A DNA stretch of 64,000 nucleotides from DASZTV01 sp035550655. Lineage in GTDB: Bacteria; Actinomycetota; Actinomycetes; JAFAQI01. This document shows, in pieces, positions 33,831 to 42,578 of this stretch. How positions within the stretch are numbered: position 1 is the first letter of the stretch; each line of letters starts with the position of its first letter. The DNA lies in contig DASZOU010000006.1 of the NCBI GenBank assembly GCA_035550655.1, positions 1 through 64,000 on the forward strand. Reading direction: 5' to 3'. The notes under the pieces were generated by a model. It searched no databases. It worked only from the letters and a program-made list of their open reading frames with translations, and was not told where the DNA came from. The position numbers were made by a program, and so were the translations under genes.

Positions 33831-34530
33831 GGCCGGCCCCCGCGCCTTGCAGCTCTGCCGGCTCCCCGACGAAGGTCACCCCGCCCTTGGCCATTACGTA
33901 ACAGATGTCAGCCATGCGCAACGCGTAGCTGAGGTACTGCTCGACAAGGACGATCGTCGTCCCGTCCGACTTCAGCTCCCCGACCGCGTCGAACAGCATC
34001 TGGACGATCAGCGGCGCGAGGCCGGCCGAGATCTCGTCCATCATCAGGACCTTCGGGTTGCCGAGGAACGCCCGGCTCATGGCAAGCATCTGCTGCTCAC
34101 CGCCGGACAACGTGCCGGATCGCTGCCCGCGGCGCCCGCCGAGCGCCGGGAACATCTCGTGCACGCGGCCGAGCTGTCGCCGCCGCCACGCGGCGTCCAC
34201 GCCCTGCGCCGACTCCGCGGCGAGCTCGAGGTTCTCCCCCACGGTGAGGCCCGGGAAGATCCCTCGACCTTCCGGGATCAGGGTCAGCCCGCGCTTCGCC
34301 CGGTGGTACGACGACAGATGATCGATGCGCTCGCCGAACAGCCGGATCACGCCGCCACTGGAGCGAACCGACCCGGTCAGCGCGCCAAGCGTGGTGGTCT
34401 TGCCGACCCCGTTCGGCCCGAGTAGTGCGACAACGGCGCCCTCCGGCACCGTCAGTGACAGGTCCGGGATCACCGTCACCTTGCCGTAGCCCGCGGCCAG
34501 GTGCTCCACCTCGAGAGCGGCAGTCGCCAT
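33817..34530 (-). CDS. livF: Branched-chain-amino-acid-type ABC importer, ATPase LivF
   Basis: A 237-residue ABC ATPase at the inner face of the membrane. Walker A is GPNGVGKTT (38-46), the signature LSGGEQQML, and Walker B ends VLMMDEIS. IPEGRGIFPGLTVGENL is characteristic of LivF. It forms an importer with LivG (2 bases upstream), the fused permease and the lipoprotein at 39665. In catabolic islands such Liv-type systems often carry aromatic or other carboxylic acids rather than amino acids. Confidence 0.92.
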   Translation of the reverse strand: MATAALEVEHLAAGYGKVTVIPDLSLTVPEGAVVALLGPNGVGKTTTLGALTGSVRSSGGVIRLFGERIDHLSSYHRAKRGLTLIPEGRGIFPGLTVGENLELAAESAQGVDAAWRRRQLGRVHEMFPALGGRRGQRSGTLSGGEQQMLAMSRAFLGNPKVLMMDEISAGLAPLIVQMLFDAVGELKSDGTTIVLVEQYLSYALRMADICYVMAKGGVTFVGEPAELQGAGAGLSYL

Positions 34531-34532
34531 GG

Positions 34533-35318
34533 CTAGACCTCCACCGACTCGGTGCCGAGGTAGGCGGCGCGCACCGCGGGACTCGCCCGCACCTCGTCCG
34601 GTGTCCCGTCGGCGATCATCGCGCCGAAGTCCAGGACGTAGATCCGCTTCGACAGCGCCATCACGAGCTCGATGTCGTGTTCCACGAGCAGGATGGTGAG
34701 CCCGAGGTCAGCCAGTGATGTGAGCACTGCGTGCAGCCGGTCGGTCTCCGGGCCGGACAAACCGCTGGCCGGCTCGTCGAGAAGCAGCACCTTCGGATCG
34801 GTGCACAACGCGCGGGCCAGCTCCACGAGCCGCGAGAGCCCGGTCGGCAGCGACCCCGCCGGCCGGTCGGCGAGGTCTGAGATCCCGACCAGGTCCATCG
34901 CCTCGTGGACCTTGCGGATCACCGCCGGGTCGTCGGGGTGCCGCAGCGAGAACAAGTCGCGCCACATCCGGTTCGACGAGCGGCCCTCGACCGCGACCTG
35001 CAGGTTCTCTGCGACCGACAGCCCCGAGAACAGCTCGAGGATCTGGAAGGTTCGCGCCATTCCGGCTCGGGCCCGCTTGTCCGGCGACATCCCGCGCAGG
35101 CTCCGGCCGTCCAGCAGGGTCTCGCCGTGTTGCGGGGTGAGGATGCCGCTGATGGCGTGGAACAGGGTGGTCTTGCCGGCACCGTTGGGGCCGATGAGAG
35201 AGGTCACCTGGCCGGGCTCGGCGACCAGACTCGCTTCCTGCAGTGCAAGGAAGCCGCCGAACCGCACCGTGATGGCGCGCGCCTCGAGGACGGCGCCTTG
35301 CAGCTGATCGCCGATCAT
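34533..35318 (-). CDS. livG: Branched-chain-amino-acid-type ABC importer, ATPase LivG
   Basis: A 261-residue ABC ATPase. Walker A is GPNGAGKTT, Walker B VLLLDEPASGL, and FQILELFSGLSVAENLQVA is the LivG-specific segment. The signature motif is degenerate (LPTGLSRLVELARAL instead of LSGGQ), as in other actinobacterial LivG-like proteins. Its ATG overlaps the permease stop by four bases and livF follows after 2 bases, so the ATPases and permease are coupled. Confidence 0.92.
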   Translation of the reverse strand: MIGDQLQGAVLEARAITVRFGGFLALQEASLVAEPGQVTSLIGPNGAGKTTLFHAISGILTPQHGETLLDGRSLRGMSPDKRARAGMARTFQILELFSGLSVAENLQVAVEGRSSNRMWRDLFSLRHPDDPAVIRKVHEAMDLVGISDLADRPAGSLPTGLSRLVELARALCTDPKVLLLDEPASGLSGPETDRLHAVLTSLADLGLTILLVEHDIELVMALSKRIYVLDFGAMIADGTPDEVRASPAVRAAYLGTESVEV

Positions 35319-37531
35319 GACGGGCCTCGCTGGGCGAGCAGCCGCTCGGCGAACCGGGATGGCTGAAGGTCTGCTCCAGGCGGCGGAGCGTGTTCGGCGC
35401 GGGCACGCGCGAGCGCGAACTTCGCGAGACTCTGCTGCGCCGGGGAGGGGCCGATGCCGTCACCGCGCACGAACCGCAGCACGGTTCCGATCAGACCACC
35501 GGGCAGGTACCCGACGAACAGCGCGATGCCACCGATGACGATCAAGCTCGCGCCGTTCTGCCCGACCGCCACGTCGACCGCGATGTAGAGGACGGCCGCG
35601 AGAATTGCGCTGACGCGGTAGGACAAGCCGAACACCACTACGGCGCCGAACCAGTAGAGGCCGAACAGCGGCGAGAACGGTCCGTCCGGGTTGACGTTGA
35701 GCGTCCCGGCCTGCTGAACGATGAGACTGCCGCCGATGGCGGCGATGAACGCGCTGGCACCGAAGATCAGCAGCTTGTAGCGGCGCAGCGAGATCCCCAC
35801 GCTGACCGCCCCGCGCTCGCTGTCGCGCATCGCACCGAGCACCCGGCCGAGCGCGCCGCTGCGCAGGTTGCGCACCAGCAGCAGGACCAGTCCGAGCACC
35901 ACGAGCTCGAAATAGAGGAAGGTGCGGTTCCCCGACAGCGACCACCCGAACAGGTTCGGCCGGTCAGTGTTGCGACCGCTCGTCCAGCTCGGGTTCTGGA
36001 AGATGAACGCGTCGACGATCTGTGCGAACGCGAGCGTGATCAGCCCGAGGATCAGCCCGCGCCGGCGCAGTGCCGGGTAGCCGACGACCACGCCGATCGG
36101 GATGACGATCAGGCCGCCGATGAGCATCGCCAGCAGCACCGGGACATGCGGGATGGAGGTCGCGTAGGGCAGGGGCAGCAAGCCGTTGCGCAATCGGACG
36201 GTCACATAGGCACCGAGCCCCGCGAACGCGGCGGTGGCCAGCGACAGGTGGCCGCTGTAGCCGGTGATCGCGACGATCGACAGGAACGCGACCGAGTAGG
36301 CGACCACCTTCTGCGCCGTCGCGAGGTTGCCGTCGTTCAACAGCGCGGGGACGACGATCGCCACCAGGCCCACCCCGAGCACCGTCTGCACCGTGGCCGC
36401 AGTGCTGCGTCGACCGATCCGGCTGAAGGTCGCCGTCACGACGCCCGCAATGCCGCCACCGCCCGCCTCGTCGAGGTTGCGGTAGATGAGCAGGAAGACG
36501 ATGGTCGTGAGAACCGGCACCTGGACGTCGATGTCGGAGTTGACGCTCGGCAACCACGACAGCCACGACCAGTAGTGCGGCGTGACGAGCGCCGACCCGA
36601 GACTGCCGACGAGGCCGACGCCGAAGCCCGCGGCGACCGCGACACCGATGTTGCGCAACCGGGCGACGACGGCCACGCCGATGATCTGCAGCACCTGCAG
36701 CGCAAGCGCGCCGTTCTGCAGCCCGACGATGGGCGCGTCGAGCACACCCGCGAGGGCGGCGAACGCGGCGGCGATCGCCCACGACAGCATCGAGATCTTG
36801 TTGGCATTGACGACGTACAGCTCGGCCAGGCCACGACGGTCGACGACGGCACGGACCTGCCGGCCCAGGGGCGTGTAGCGGAAGACCAAGATCAGGCCGC
36901 CGGCAGCAGCAGCGATCATGCTGACGTTGCCGACCACGCTCCATGACACCGAGACGGCACTGCTGCCGCTGCTGATCTGGAAGGCCTGCCCCGCCGAGAA
37001 GACGTTCTTGGGCTGGTAGGTGGTCTCGCCGTAGATCACCCCACCGATGCCGAGCAGCAGGATCAGGACGCCGAGGTTGGCAACGAGCTTCTCGGCGGTG
37101 CCCGCGGCGCGGCGTTGCAAGGACCGGAACACGATCAGGTCCATCAGAACGCCGATCGCCGGACCTGCGACGAGAACGACCAGCATCAACGCGAGCCATA
37201 CCGGAACCCCGTGGTTGACGGTGAGCTCGTACATGACGAATGCGCTCGCCGTCGCAATGCCGGCGAATGCGAAGTTGAAGACACCGGTGGCGCGGTACGC
37301 CACGACCAGCCCGGTTCCGCCCAGCGCGGCAATGGCTCCGATCGATGTGCCGGCGACGAACTGCTGGCCGAGATACGACCAGTCACCCGGCGCAGCCGCG
37401 AGCACCCACAGCACGAACAGCGCGCCGACCCAGAGCCCCGGGTGCCGCAACCTCGGCGGTATCAGCTCGACGACGCGCGCCCACGGCCCCTGGAAGGTTC
37501 GCGCGGCGCCGTGCCTCGGATCAAGGGTCAT
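35315..37531 (-). CDS. Fused LivH-LivM permease
   Basis: A 738-residue membrane protein that joins both permease subunits of a Liv-type importer. The LivH part covers about residues 30-340 (many helices, GTSIGAIAALGGTGLVVAYR and FNFAFAG) and the LivM part about 370-680 (GYSGHLSLATAAFAGLGAY, AMRDSERGAVSVGI). A hydrophilic C-terminal tail follows. The ATG at 37531 is used; in-frame residues before it are Arg-rich and not protein-like. Its stop overlaps livG. The fusion fixes a 1:1 ratio of the two halves. Confidence 0.9.
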   Translation of the reverse strand: MTLDPRHGAARTFQGPWARVVELIPPRLRHPGLWVGALFVLWVLAAAPGDWSYLGQQFVAGTSIGAIAALGGTGLVVAYRATGVFNFAFAGIATASAFVMYELTVNHGVPVWLALMLVVLVAGPAIGVLMDLIVFRSLQRRAAGTAEKLVANLGVLILLLGIGGVIYGETTYQPKNVFSAGQAFQISSGSSAVSVSWSVVGNVSMIAAAAGGLILVFRYTPLGRQVRAVVDRRGLAELYVVNANKISMLSWAIAAAFAALAGVLDAPIVGLQNGALALQVLQIIGVAVVARLRNIGVAVAAGFGVGLVGSLGSALVTPHYWSWLSWLPSVNSDIDVQVPVLTTIVFLLIYRNLDEAGGGGIAGVVTATFSRIGRRSTAATVQTVLGVGLVAIVVPALLNDGNLATAQKVVAYSVAFLSIVAITGYSGHLSLATAAFAGLGAYVTVRLRNGLLPLPYATSIPHVPVLLAMLIGGLIVIPIGVVVGYPALRRRGLILGLITLAFAQIVDAFIFQNPSWTSGRNTDRPNLFGWSLSGNRTFLYFELVVLGLVLLLVRNLRSGALGRVLGAMRDSERGAVSVGISLRRYKLLIFGASAFIAAIGGSLIVQQAGTLNVNPDGPFSPLFGLYWFGAVVVFGLSYRVSAILAAVLYIAVDVAVGQNGASLIVIGGIALFVGYLPGGLIGTVLRFVRGDGIGPSPAQQSLAKFALARARAEHAPPPGADLQPSRFAERLLAQRGPS

Positions 37532-37538
37532 TCGCGGG

Positions 37539-38078
37539 TCAGGCAGCGTCCGGGTGGCACATCCGGCAGGCCTTGAGGTTGCGGCTGGACACCTCGCCGC
37601 GGCTGATGCCGACGGTCTCCTTGCCCTGCACCATCGAGCAGTCGGGCAAGTGGTAGCTCGTACCGCGCGGCACCGCGCGGTACGGCTTGCCCGCCGCCGC
37701 TGCCGCTGGCGCGGCGTCAGCGACCGCATCGGTGCGGGCGAGAAGCACGGCGTGAAGCTCCGCGACCATCTGCTCGAGCCGGTCGAGGCGGCCGGAGTCG
37801 CGACGAAGGTCGTTCGTCATGAAGATGCGGTTGCCGATCGCGACCAGCACGACCCCCACCAGGCCGGCGCTCGCGATGTACGGCAGCTGCTTGGCGACGA
37901 GCGCCGTCCCCGACACCCCCCACCAGCCGATGAACAGCGCGATCAGGCCGGCGGCGATGAAGACGTAGCCGAGGTACGGGCGGATTCCCTCGACCAGCCA
38001 GGCGAAGCCGACCGACGGAGTGACCTCCACCCGCTCGGGCTCCGTTGCGCTCACCGAAACGGCGCGTGCCGATGCCAT
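37539..38078 (-). CDS. Two-helix membrane protein with Ada-like metal-binding tail
   Basis: A 179-residue protein with two transmembrane helices (about 34-52 and 66-84), a short amphipathic helix (93-115), an Ala-rich linker and a C-terminal Cys/His domain: His143, Cys147, Cys171, Cys174 and His175 in YHLPDCSMV and ACRMCHPD. The spacing resembles the zinc-binding repeat of Ada-like proteins (HLPxC ... CxxC). CRMCH also happens to fit a haem-c motif, but the topology of the tail is unknown. It lies 7 bases before the permease start in the same direction and is probably co-transcribed; its role in transport is unknown. Confidence 0.72.
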   Translation of the reverse strand: MASARAVSVSATEPERVEVTPSVGFAWLVEGIRPYLGYVFIAAGLIALFIGWWGVSGTALVAKQLPYIASAGLVGVVLVAIGNRIFMTNDLRRDSGRLDRLEQMVAELHAVLLARTDAVADAAPAAAAAGKPYRAVPRGTSYHLPDCSMVQGKETVGISRGEVSSRNLKACRMCHPDAA

Positions 38079-38099
38079 CGTGTCCAGTCCCCTCTCGAG

Positions 38100-39587
38100 C
38101 TACTTCGGTCCGGGAAGTCGCGCCGGGACCCGCAACCTACCGATCAACGCCAATACCCCGAGGGCAAACAGCGGGAAGAACCACACCAGACGGTCGCTCA
38201 CGTTCTTGAGCTGGTCCGCGACGGTCTGCTGCCGGGCAGCGACCACCGGTCCGGGACCCGGCGGGGGATTCGTCGTCGTGATTGCCGGCCCACCCGGGGC
38301 CGGCACGCCGCCGACGCCGGTCGTGGTGCCACCCGAGGTCGGGTTGATCGTCGGCCCGACCCCGGACGGCGACGGCGAGGTGCCGCTCACGTTCGGCTGT
38401 GCCATGCTCACCACGCCGACCTGACCAAGGGCGATGTCGCCGTGGTACTTGCCGTCAAGACTCAGGCTGATCCCTGAGCACGGGTCGAGCGGGAAGTTCT
38501 GGAGCTGCGGCGGGCACGGGATGCCCGGCGGCGGCGCCACGGTGACGGGCGGCGTCCCCGACACCGAGTGGTCGAAGGTGAGCAGGAGCCCAGCAGCGCC
38601 GACGGTGTGTCCGTTCGCGTCGTCGGTGCGCGAGACCGTTGCGAGCGACACGCTGATGCCCGCAGCCTTCAGGACCTGGTTGACGAGCTTCTGGGCCTGC
38701 GCGACGACGTTTGCGGGCAGACCGCTCTTGTTGATGTGAACACCGGAAGCATCGATCGTTGCGGCGAGGCCGGCCGCCGTCACGTCCGACAAGACCGTCG
38801 TGGTTTCGTCAGTCGCGGGCTTGCCGGGCTTCGACACCACGGTCGTCGTCGAGCGGACATGGCCGATGTTGAGCAGCTTGCCGCCGAGCCCGACGTTCGA
38901 CAGAGTCGCCACCGCCGTTGTCGTGAGCGAGTCTGCCGTAGCGGTCTGGATCGTCGCTGTGCGCGCTGAGCCGATGGAGAGCGCGTTCGCGATCTCGAGA
39001 TTCTGCTCGCTCGCCGTAGTCGCCGTGTCGAACTCGTGCGCGGCAGCCCGCGCGGTGCCGGCGTCAAGGCTGAAGCCGCTCTGGTCGACCGACAGCTGCG
39101 CCGGCGTCTTGCCCAGCAGCGGGGCACTGCCGTCCTGGTGGGCCGGGTACGTCGCGTGAGCGTCGACCGGATCGGGTGGCGGGAAGGTCGGGATCAGCCC
39201 TGCGGTGACCTGACCGATCGGAATCGCGTTGCAGTTGGAGGCACCGGCAGCGAGACAGACCAGGCCCGGGATGCCGCCCAGCCCGTTGAGGTTGACGACG
39301 TGACCGTCGGCCTGTGACGTGCCGAAGCTGTCCAGCTTCGCCTCGGAGTGCGGCGCCTCGACATCGAACGGGTCCGGGAGCGACGAGAAGTCGGGGTTGC
39401 GCTGGAGCGCGGCCTGCACACCGATCGCGGTGACGGCGCTCGAGTAGGTGAAATCGGGTGGCGCCGGGGGATCACCAGCGCTTGCCGAACCCGCCCCCGC
39501 CACGCCGGCGATCGCCAACCCGCTGGCCGCCAGAAGCGCCAGCGGACGTCCCCAGCTCCGGCGGAGCGAGACGCGATTCGACGTCAC
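38100..39587 (-). CDS. Secreted, C-terminally anchored protein of unknown function
   Basis: A 495-residue protein with a signal peptide (cleavage after SASA near residue 36) and one C-terminal transmembrane helix (about 465-484) followed by a basic tail, so the body is exported and held at the membrane. The body is Thr/Ser/Ala-rich with about four Cys; a Pro/Gly/Thr-rich spacer (about 400-445) precedes the helix. No LPxTG motif or enzyme signature is seen. It is divergent from the binding protein of the Liv-type importer and precedes the permease genes, so it may be linked to uptake or the cell wall. Family not recognised. Confidence 0.75.
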   Translation of the reverse strand: MTSNRVSLRRSWGRPLALLAASGLAIAGVAGAGSASAGDPPAPPDFTYSSAVTAIGVQAALQRNPDFSSLPDPFDVEAPHSEAKLDSFGTSQADGHVVNLNGLGGIPGLVCLAAGASNCNAIPIGQVTAGLIPTFPPPDPVDAHATYPAHQDGSAPLLGKTPAQLSVDQSGFSLDAGTARAAAHEFDTATTASEQNLEIANALSIGSARTATIQTATADSLTTTAVATLSNVGLGGKLLNIGHVRSTTTVVSKPGKPATDETTTVLSDVTAAGLAATIDASGVHINKSGLPANVVAQAQKLVNQVLKAAGISVSLATVSRTDDANGHTVGAAGLLLTFDHSVSGTPPVTVAPPPGIPCPPQLQNFPLDPCSGISLSLDGKYHGDIALGQVGVVSMAQPNVSGTSPSPSGVGPTINPTSGGTTTGVGGVPAPGGPAITTTNPPPGPGPVVAARQQTVADQLKNVSDRLVWFFPLFALGVLALIGRLRVPARLPGPK

Positions 39588-39601
39588 CTTGCTCCCTTGA
39601 A

Positions 39602-39621
39602 CTGAGGGTGGACAGCCTCAG
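39602..39621. promoter_or_regulatory. Candidate operator in the binding-protein promoter region
   Basis: An inverted repeat CTGAGG (39602-39607) / CCTCAG (39616-39621) lies in the 77-base gap between the divergent anchored-protein and binding-protein genes. It could be a site for one of the TetR proteins at 41.3-42.6 kb; support is positional only. Confidence 0.3.
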
Positions 39622-39664
39622 GGTCGCTGGACTTGCCTTGTGGCGAGGCTCACAATATCGGATC

Positions 39665-41293
39665 ATGCCGCGTCTGACGTTGCTGTCTAGCCCAACACAC
39701 CAATCCAAGTCGCAACGCGGCTGCACCGGCGCTCGGCGCCCCCATCGGCGTACTGACGCCGGTGTCGCAACGCGATTGCGGCGACCGGTTCTGGCGCTTG
39801 CCGCAGTCCTCATGCTCGCCGGCTGCGGCACCCGGTTGTCCGACTCGGCTTTCAAGCCGTTCGTCGTCAACCCCTCGGCGAACCCCGCTCCCGTGGTGGG
39901 CGGCCAGACGCCGGCACCTGGGCAGACCGACGCCAACGCGCTTCCCACGGCGCCGGGCGCCATCACCCCGACCGGTGGTCCGGGCCCGGTGTCGAGCCAC
40001 GCCAGCGGTCACGGCTCGGAGCCCAACAGCCAGCCGACCCAGGGCGGGGGCGGTAAGGCGAACTACGCATCTGACACCGGCGTCACGGCGACCACGATCA
40101 CGGTCTGCAACGTGGTGACCCAGGGCGGCCCGTTCGGCCCGTACCAGTTCACGCCGAGCTACTACGGCGCCGCCGCCTACTTCGCGTCCCTCAACGCCCA
40201 AGGCGGGATCAACGGCCGCAAGGTCAACTTCATCACCCACCCGGACGACGGATCCGACTCCGGCGACCTCGACCAGATCCACACCTGCATCGACACGAAC
40301 AAGGCGTTCGCCTTCGTCGCGAACAACATCTACGAGTACTCGGGCGCGCCGTACGTCAACCAGAAGGGCGTGCCGGACATCGGCAGCGAGCCGATCTCGA
40401 CGTACTACTACCAGTACCCGAACCTGTTCTCGATCGACGGCCTCAACCAGCTGCACAACGGGAAGACGGTCACCGCGAACAGCACTGCCTACCGCTGGGA
40501 CGAAGAGGCGACGTTCTTCAAGACGCACGAACACGTCACCCACGTCGGTGTCGTCTACTACGACCAGGCGTCGTCGCGGTACGGCGCCAACGAGGCGGTT
40601 CAGGACTTCGAGCACGCAGGCGTCAAGGTGAGCCAGTACCAGGTCAACCTGGGACTGCCCAACTTCGCCTCGGCGGTGGCGCAGATGAAAGCCGACGGCG
40701 TGGATCTCGTTGCCGACGCCGTTGACGAGAACGGCGGCCAGAAGCTGTGCCAGGCCATCGAGCAGAACACCGCGTTCGAGAACCAGATGAAGGTTCACCT
40801 GTCGACGGTCTCAGCGTGGGCGGCGAGCATCGGTCAGGACTTCGCGGCCACGCCGAAGTGCCTCGCCAAGAGCTGGGTCGACGGCTACACGGTGAACTTC
40901 CAGGACACCTCGATCCCGGAGGTGGCGAAGTTTCAGGCCGCGATGCAGAAGTACTTCCCGAGCTGGCTTCCGCACAACCACGAGTGGTCGCTCGAGGGTT
41001 GGGTCGGCGCGGAATGGTTCACCGAGGCCGCGCAGTCGTGCGGTGCCGACCTCACCCGCAAGTGCGTCATCAACTACATGAACAACAAGCCAGACTTCGG
41101 CGGCGACGGCGTGACCGTCCCTTACGTGAGCTTCCGGCCGCTGGCGCCGAGCTTCTACAACAAGCCGACGAAGCACTGCGTCTCGGCGGCTCAGTTCTCG
41201 GTATCGGCGAACAAGTGGATCAGCCGAGCCACCCCCTCCTCGACGTGCTTCATGGTCAAGGGGTACGGGTTCAAGCTCCAGCCACCGACGTAA
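39665..41293 (+). CDS. Liv-type substrate-binding lipoprotein
   Basis: A 542-residue periplasmic-binding-protein-fold lipoprotein of the branched-chain-amino-acid type. The lipobox LAGC places the lipidated Cys at about residue 54, after an unusually long basic n-region; a TTG near codon 38 could be the true start and would give a normal signal peptide. A Gly/Pro/Thr-rich spacer (about 70-130) links to the binding domain, which begins VTATTITVCNVV. It delivers the substrate to the permease/LivFG and is encoded divergently from them. The substrate is unknown. Confidence 0.86.
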   Translation: MPRLTLLSSPTHQSKSQRGCTGARRPHRRTDAGVATRLRRPVLALAAVLMLAGCGTRLSDSAFKPFVVNPSANPAPVVGGQTPAPGQTDANALPTAPGAITPTGGPGPVSSHASGHGSEPNSQPTQGGGGKANYASDTGVTATTITVCNVVTQGGPFGPYQFTPSYYGAAAYFASLNAQGGINGRKVNFITHPDDGSDSGDLDQIHTCIDTNKAFAFVANNIYEYSGAPYVNQKGVPDIGSEPISTYYYQYPNLFSIDGLNQLHNGKTVTANSTAYRWDEEATFFKTHEHVTHVGVVYYDQASSRYGANEAVQDFEHAGVKVSQYQVNLGLPNFASAVAQMKADGVDLVADAVDENGGQKLCQAIEQNTAFENQMKVHLSTVSAWAASIGQDFAATPKCLAKSWVDGYTVNFQDTSIPEVAKFQAAMQKYFPSWLPHNHEWSLEGWVGAEWFTEAAQSCGADLTRKCVINYMNNKPDFGGDGVTVPYVSFRPLAPSFYNKPTKHCVSAAQFSVSANKWISRATPSSTCFMVKGYGFKLQPPT

Positions 41294-41302
41294 TCAAGGC
41301 GT

Positions 41303-41944
41303 TCAGGTCGGCAGAGCTGCATTCGGATCGGAGTGCAACGACGTGGCGAAGATCAGGCGAGCGGCCGTCCTTGCCGCGAGCGGCTCCGGGACGTCGTCAC
41401 GCAGGTACGAGCTCAGCCGCTCGAGCATGGACAGCAGGCCCAACCCGGCCATGCGGTCATCGAGCTTGCCGGCCAGCCCGGGCTCGATGACCTGGCCGAG
41501 CGCCTGTGCGAGTGGCCCGAGCGCGTCGTTGGCGAGCGCATGCATCAGCGGATCGGTGTCGCGGTTGTCCAGCCACACCCGGATCACCGGGCCGTCCTGT
41601 TGGTAGAGCGCGACGAACTCCGCCACCCAGGACTCGAGGTCCGACTGTCGCAGCGGGCGCGGCAGCGCCTCCAGCGCGGCGGCGAGCTCGCGGAGCTGGG
41701 CGGCGCAGTCCACCGCCAAGCGGTGCAACAGGTCCTCCTTGTTGCGGAAGTACAGGTAGAACGCACCGTGCGATGTGCCGGCGAGGGTGACGATGTCGTC
41801 GATGCGCACCGCGGCGTAGCCGTAGCTGCGGAAGCACTCGCGACCGGCGGTGAGAATCCGCCGAAGCGTCTCCTCGCCGCGCCCGCGCGGCGCGCGTTTG
41901 AGCGCGGCACCGCCGGCCGTGACCCACTTCGGCGGCTCGGGCAT
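41303..41944 (-). CDS. TetR/AcrR-family transcriptional regulator
   Basis: A 213-residue TetR protein. The helix-turn-helix lies at about residues 20-65 (DDIVTLAGTSHGAFYLYFRNKEDL is split across the recognition helix). The ATG at 41944 is preferred, because the ATG at 41971 would overlap the divergent tetR gene. It faces the binding-protein gene tail to tail and is back to back with a second TetR gene, with 25 bases between their starts. Confidence 0.87.
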   Translation of the reverse strand: MPEPPKWVTAGGAALKRAPRGRGEETLRRILTAGRECFRSYGYAAVRIDDIVTLAGTSHGAFYLYFRNKEDLLHRLAVDCAAQLRELAAALEALPRPLRQSDLESWVAEFVALYQQDGPVIRVWLDNRDTDPLMHALANDALGPLAQALGQVIEPGLAGKLDDRMAGLGLLSMLERLSSYLRDDVPEPLAARTAARLIFATSLHSDPNAALPT

Positions 41945-41969
41945 CGCGGCAGCGTAGCGAGGACCGGCC

Positions 41970-42572
41970 ATGGCGGTCACTGACCCGATCGCCCCGGCAC
42001 CCGGCGTCGACCGTCGCCGCCGGCTCCTCGAGTCCTCGTTGGCGGTCTTCACCCAGCGCGGCTACGCGGCCAGCCGGGTCGAGGACGTGTGCGCCGAAGC
42101 GTCCGTGTCCCGTGCCACCTTCTACCGCTACTTCGACAGCAAGGACGAGGTGTTCGACGCACTGATCGAGCTGATGTGCGCCGAGGTGCTCGACTCGGCC
42201 GCGCACCTCGGCGCGGTCACCCCCGACGCCGACGGCAAGGAAACCCTCGCGCGGTGGATCGCCGATCTGGTGGCGATCACCGAGCGCTGGGGGGCGCTGG
42301 TCGACGAGGTGAACCTGCCGCGCGCAAGCAACCCCGTCGCGCGCGAGCGCGCGGTGCTCCTCACGTCGAGCTTCGCCGATGTGCTCGCCGACCGGTTCAC
42401 TGAAGGCGGCGTTGCCGGAGTGGACCCGAAGCTCGCGGCGCTCGCCATCATTGCGATGACCGAGCGCACCGCTCATCAGGTGCGGACGTGGGACGTCGAC
42501 ATCGACAACAGGGCGATGGTCGACTCGCTCGCCACCCTCGCCATGAAGATGCTTCACCCCGTGGGAGGCTGA
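41970..42572 (+). CDS. TetR/AcrR-family transcriptional regulator
   Basis: A 200-residue TetR protein. Its helix-turn-helix reads EDVCAEASVSRATFYRYF (about residues 39-56), followed by a helical ligand domain. It is followed after 6 bases by a crotonase gene and is probably co-transcribed with it, suggesting an acyl-CoA-type effector. The 25-base gap to the opposite TetR gene must hold both promoters or the genes may be partly leaderless. Confidence 0.88.
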   Translation: MAVTDPIAPAPGVDRRRRLLESSLAVFTQRGYAASRVEDVCAEASVSRATFYRYFDSKDEVFDALIELMCAEVLDSAAHLGAVTPDADGKETLARWIADLVAITERWGALVDEVNLPRASNPVARERAVLLTSSFADVLADRFTEGGVAGVDPKLAALAIIAMTERTAHQVRTWDVDIDNRAMVDSLATLAMKMLHPVGG

Positions 42573-42578
42573 TCCGCT

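Noticed and set aside
35390..36946. 518-residue plus-strand protein opposite the permease
   Set aside because: Antisense shadow of the LivH-LivM gene, with Arg/Asp/Glu/Gln-rich low-complexity composition and no recognisable motif.
38051..38078. Cytochrome c function for the membrane protein at 37539-38078 because of CRMCH
   Set aside because: The Cys/His spacing including HLPDC fits an Ada-like metal site better, and there is no signal for export of the tail or other cytochrome features. The motif itself lies near 37545-37570.
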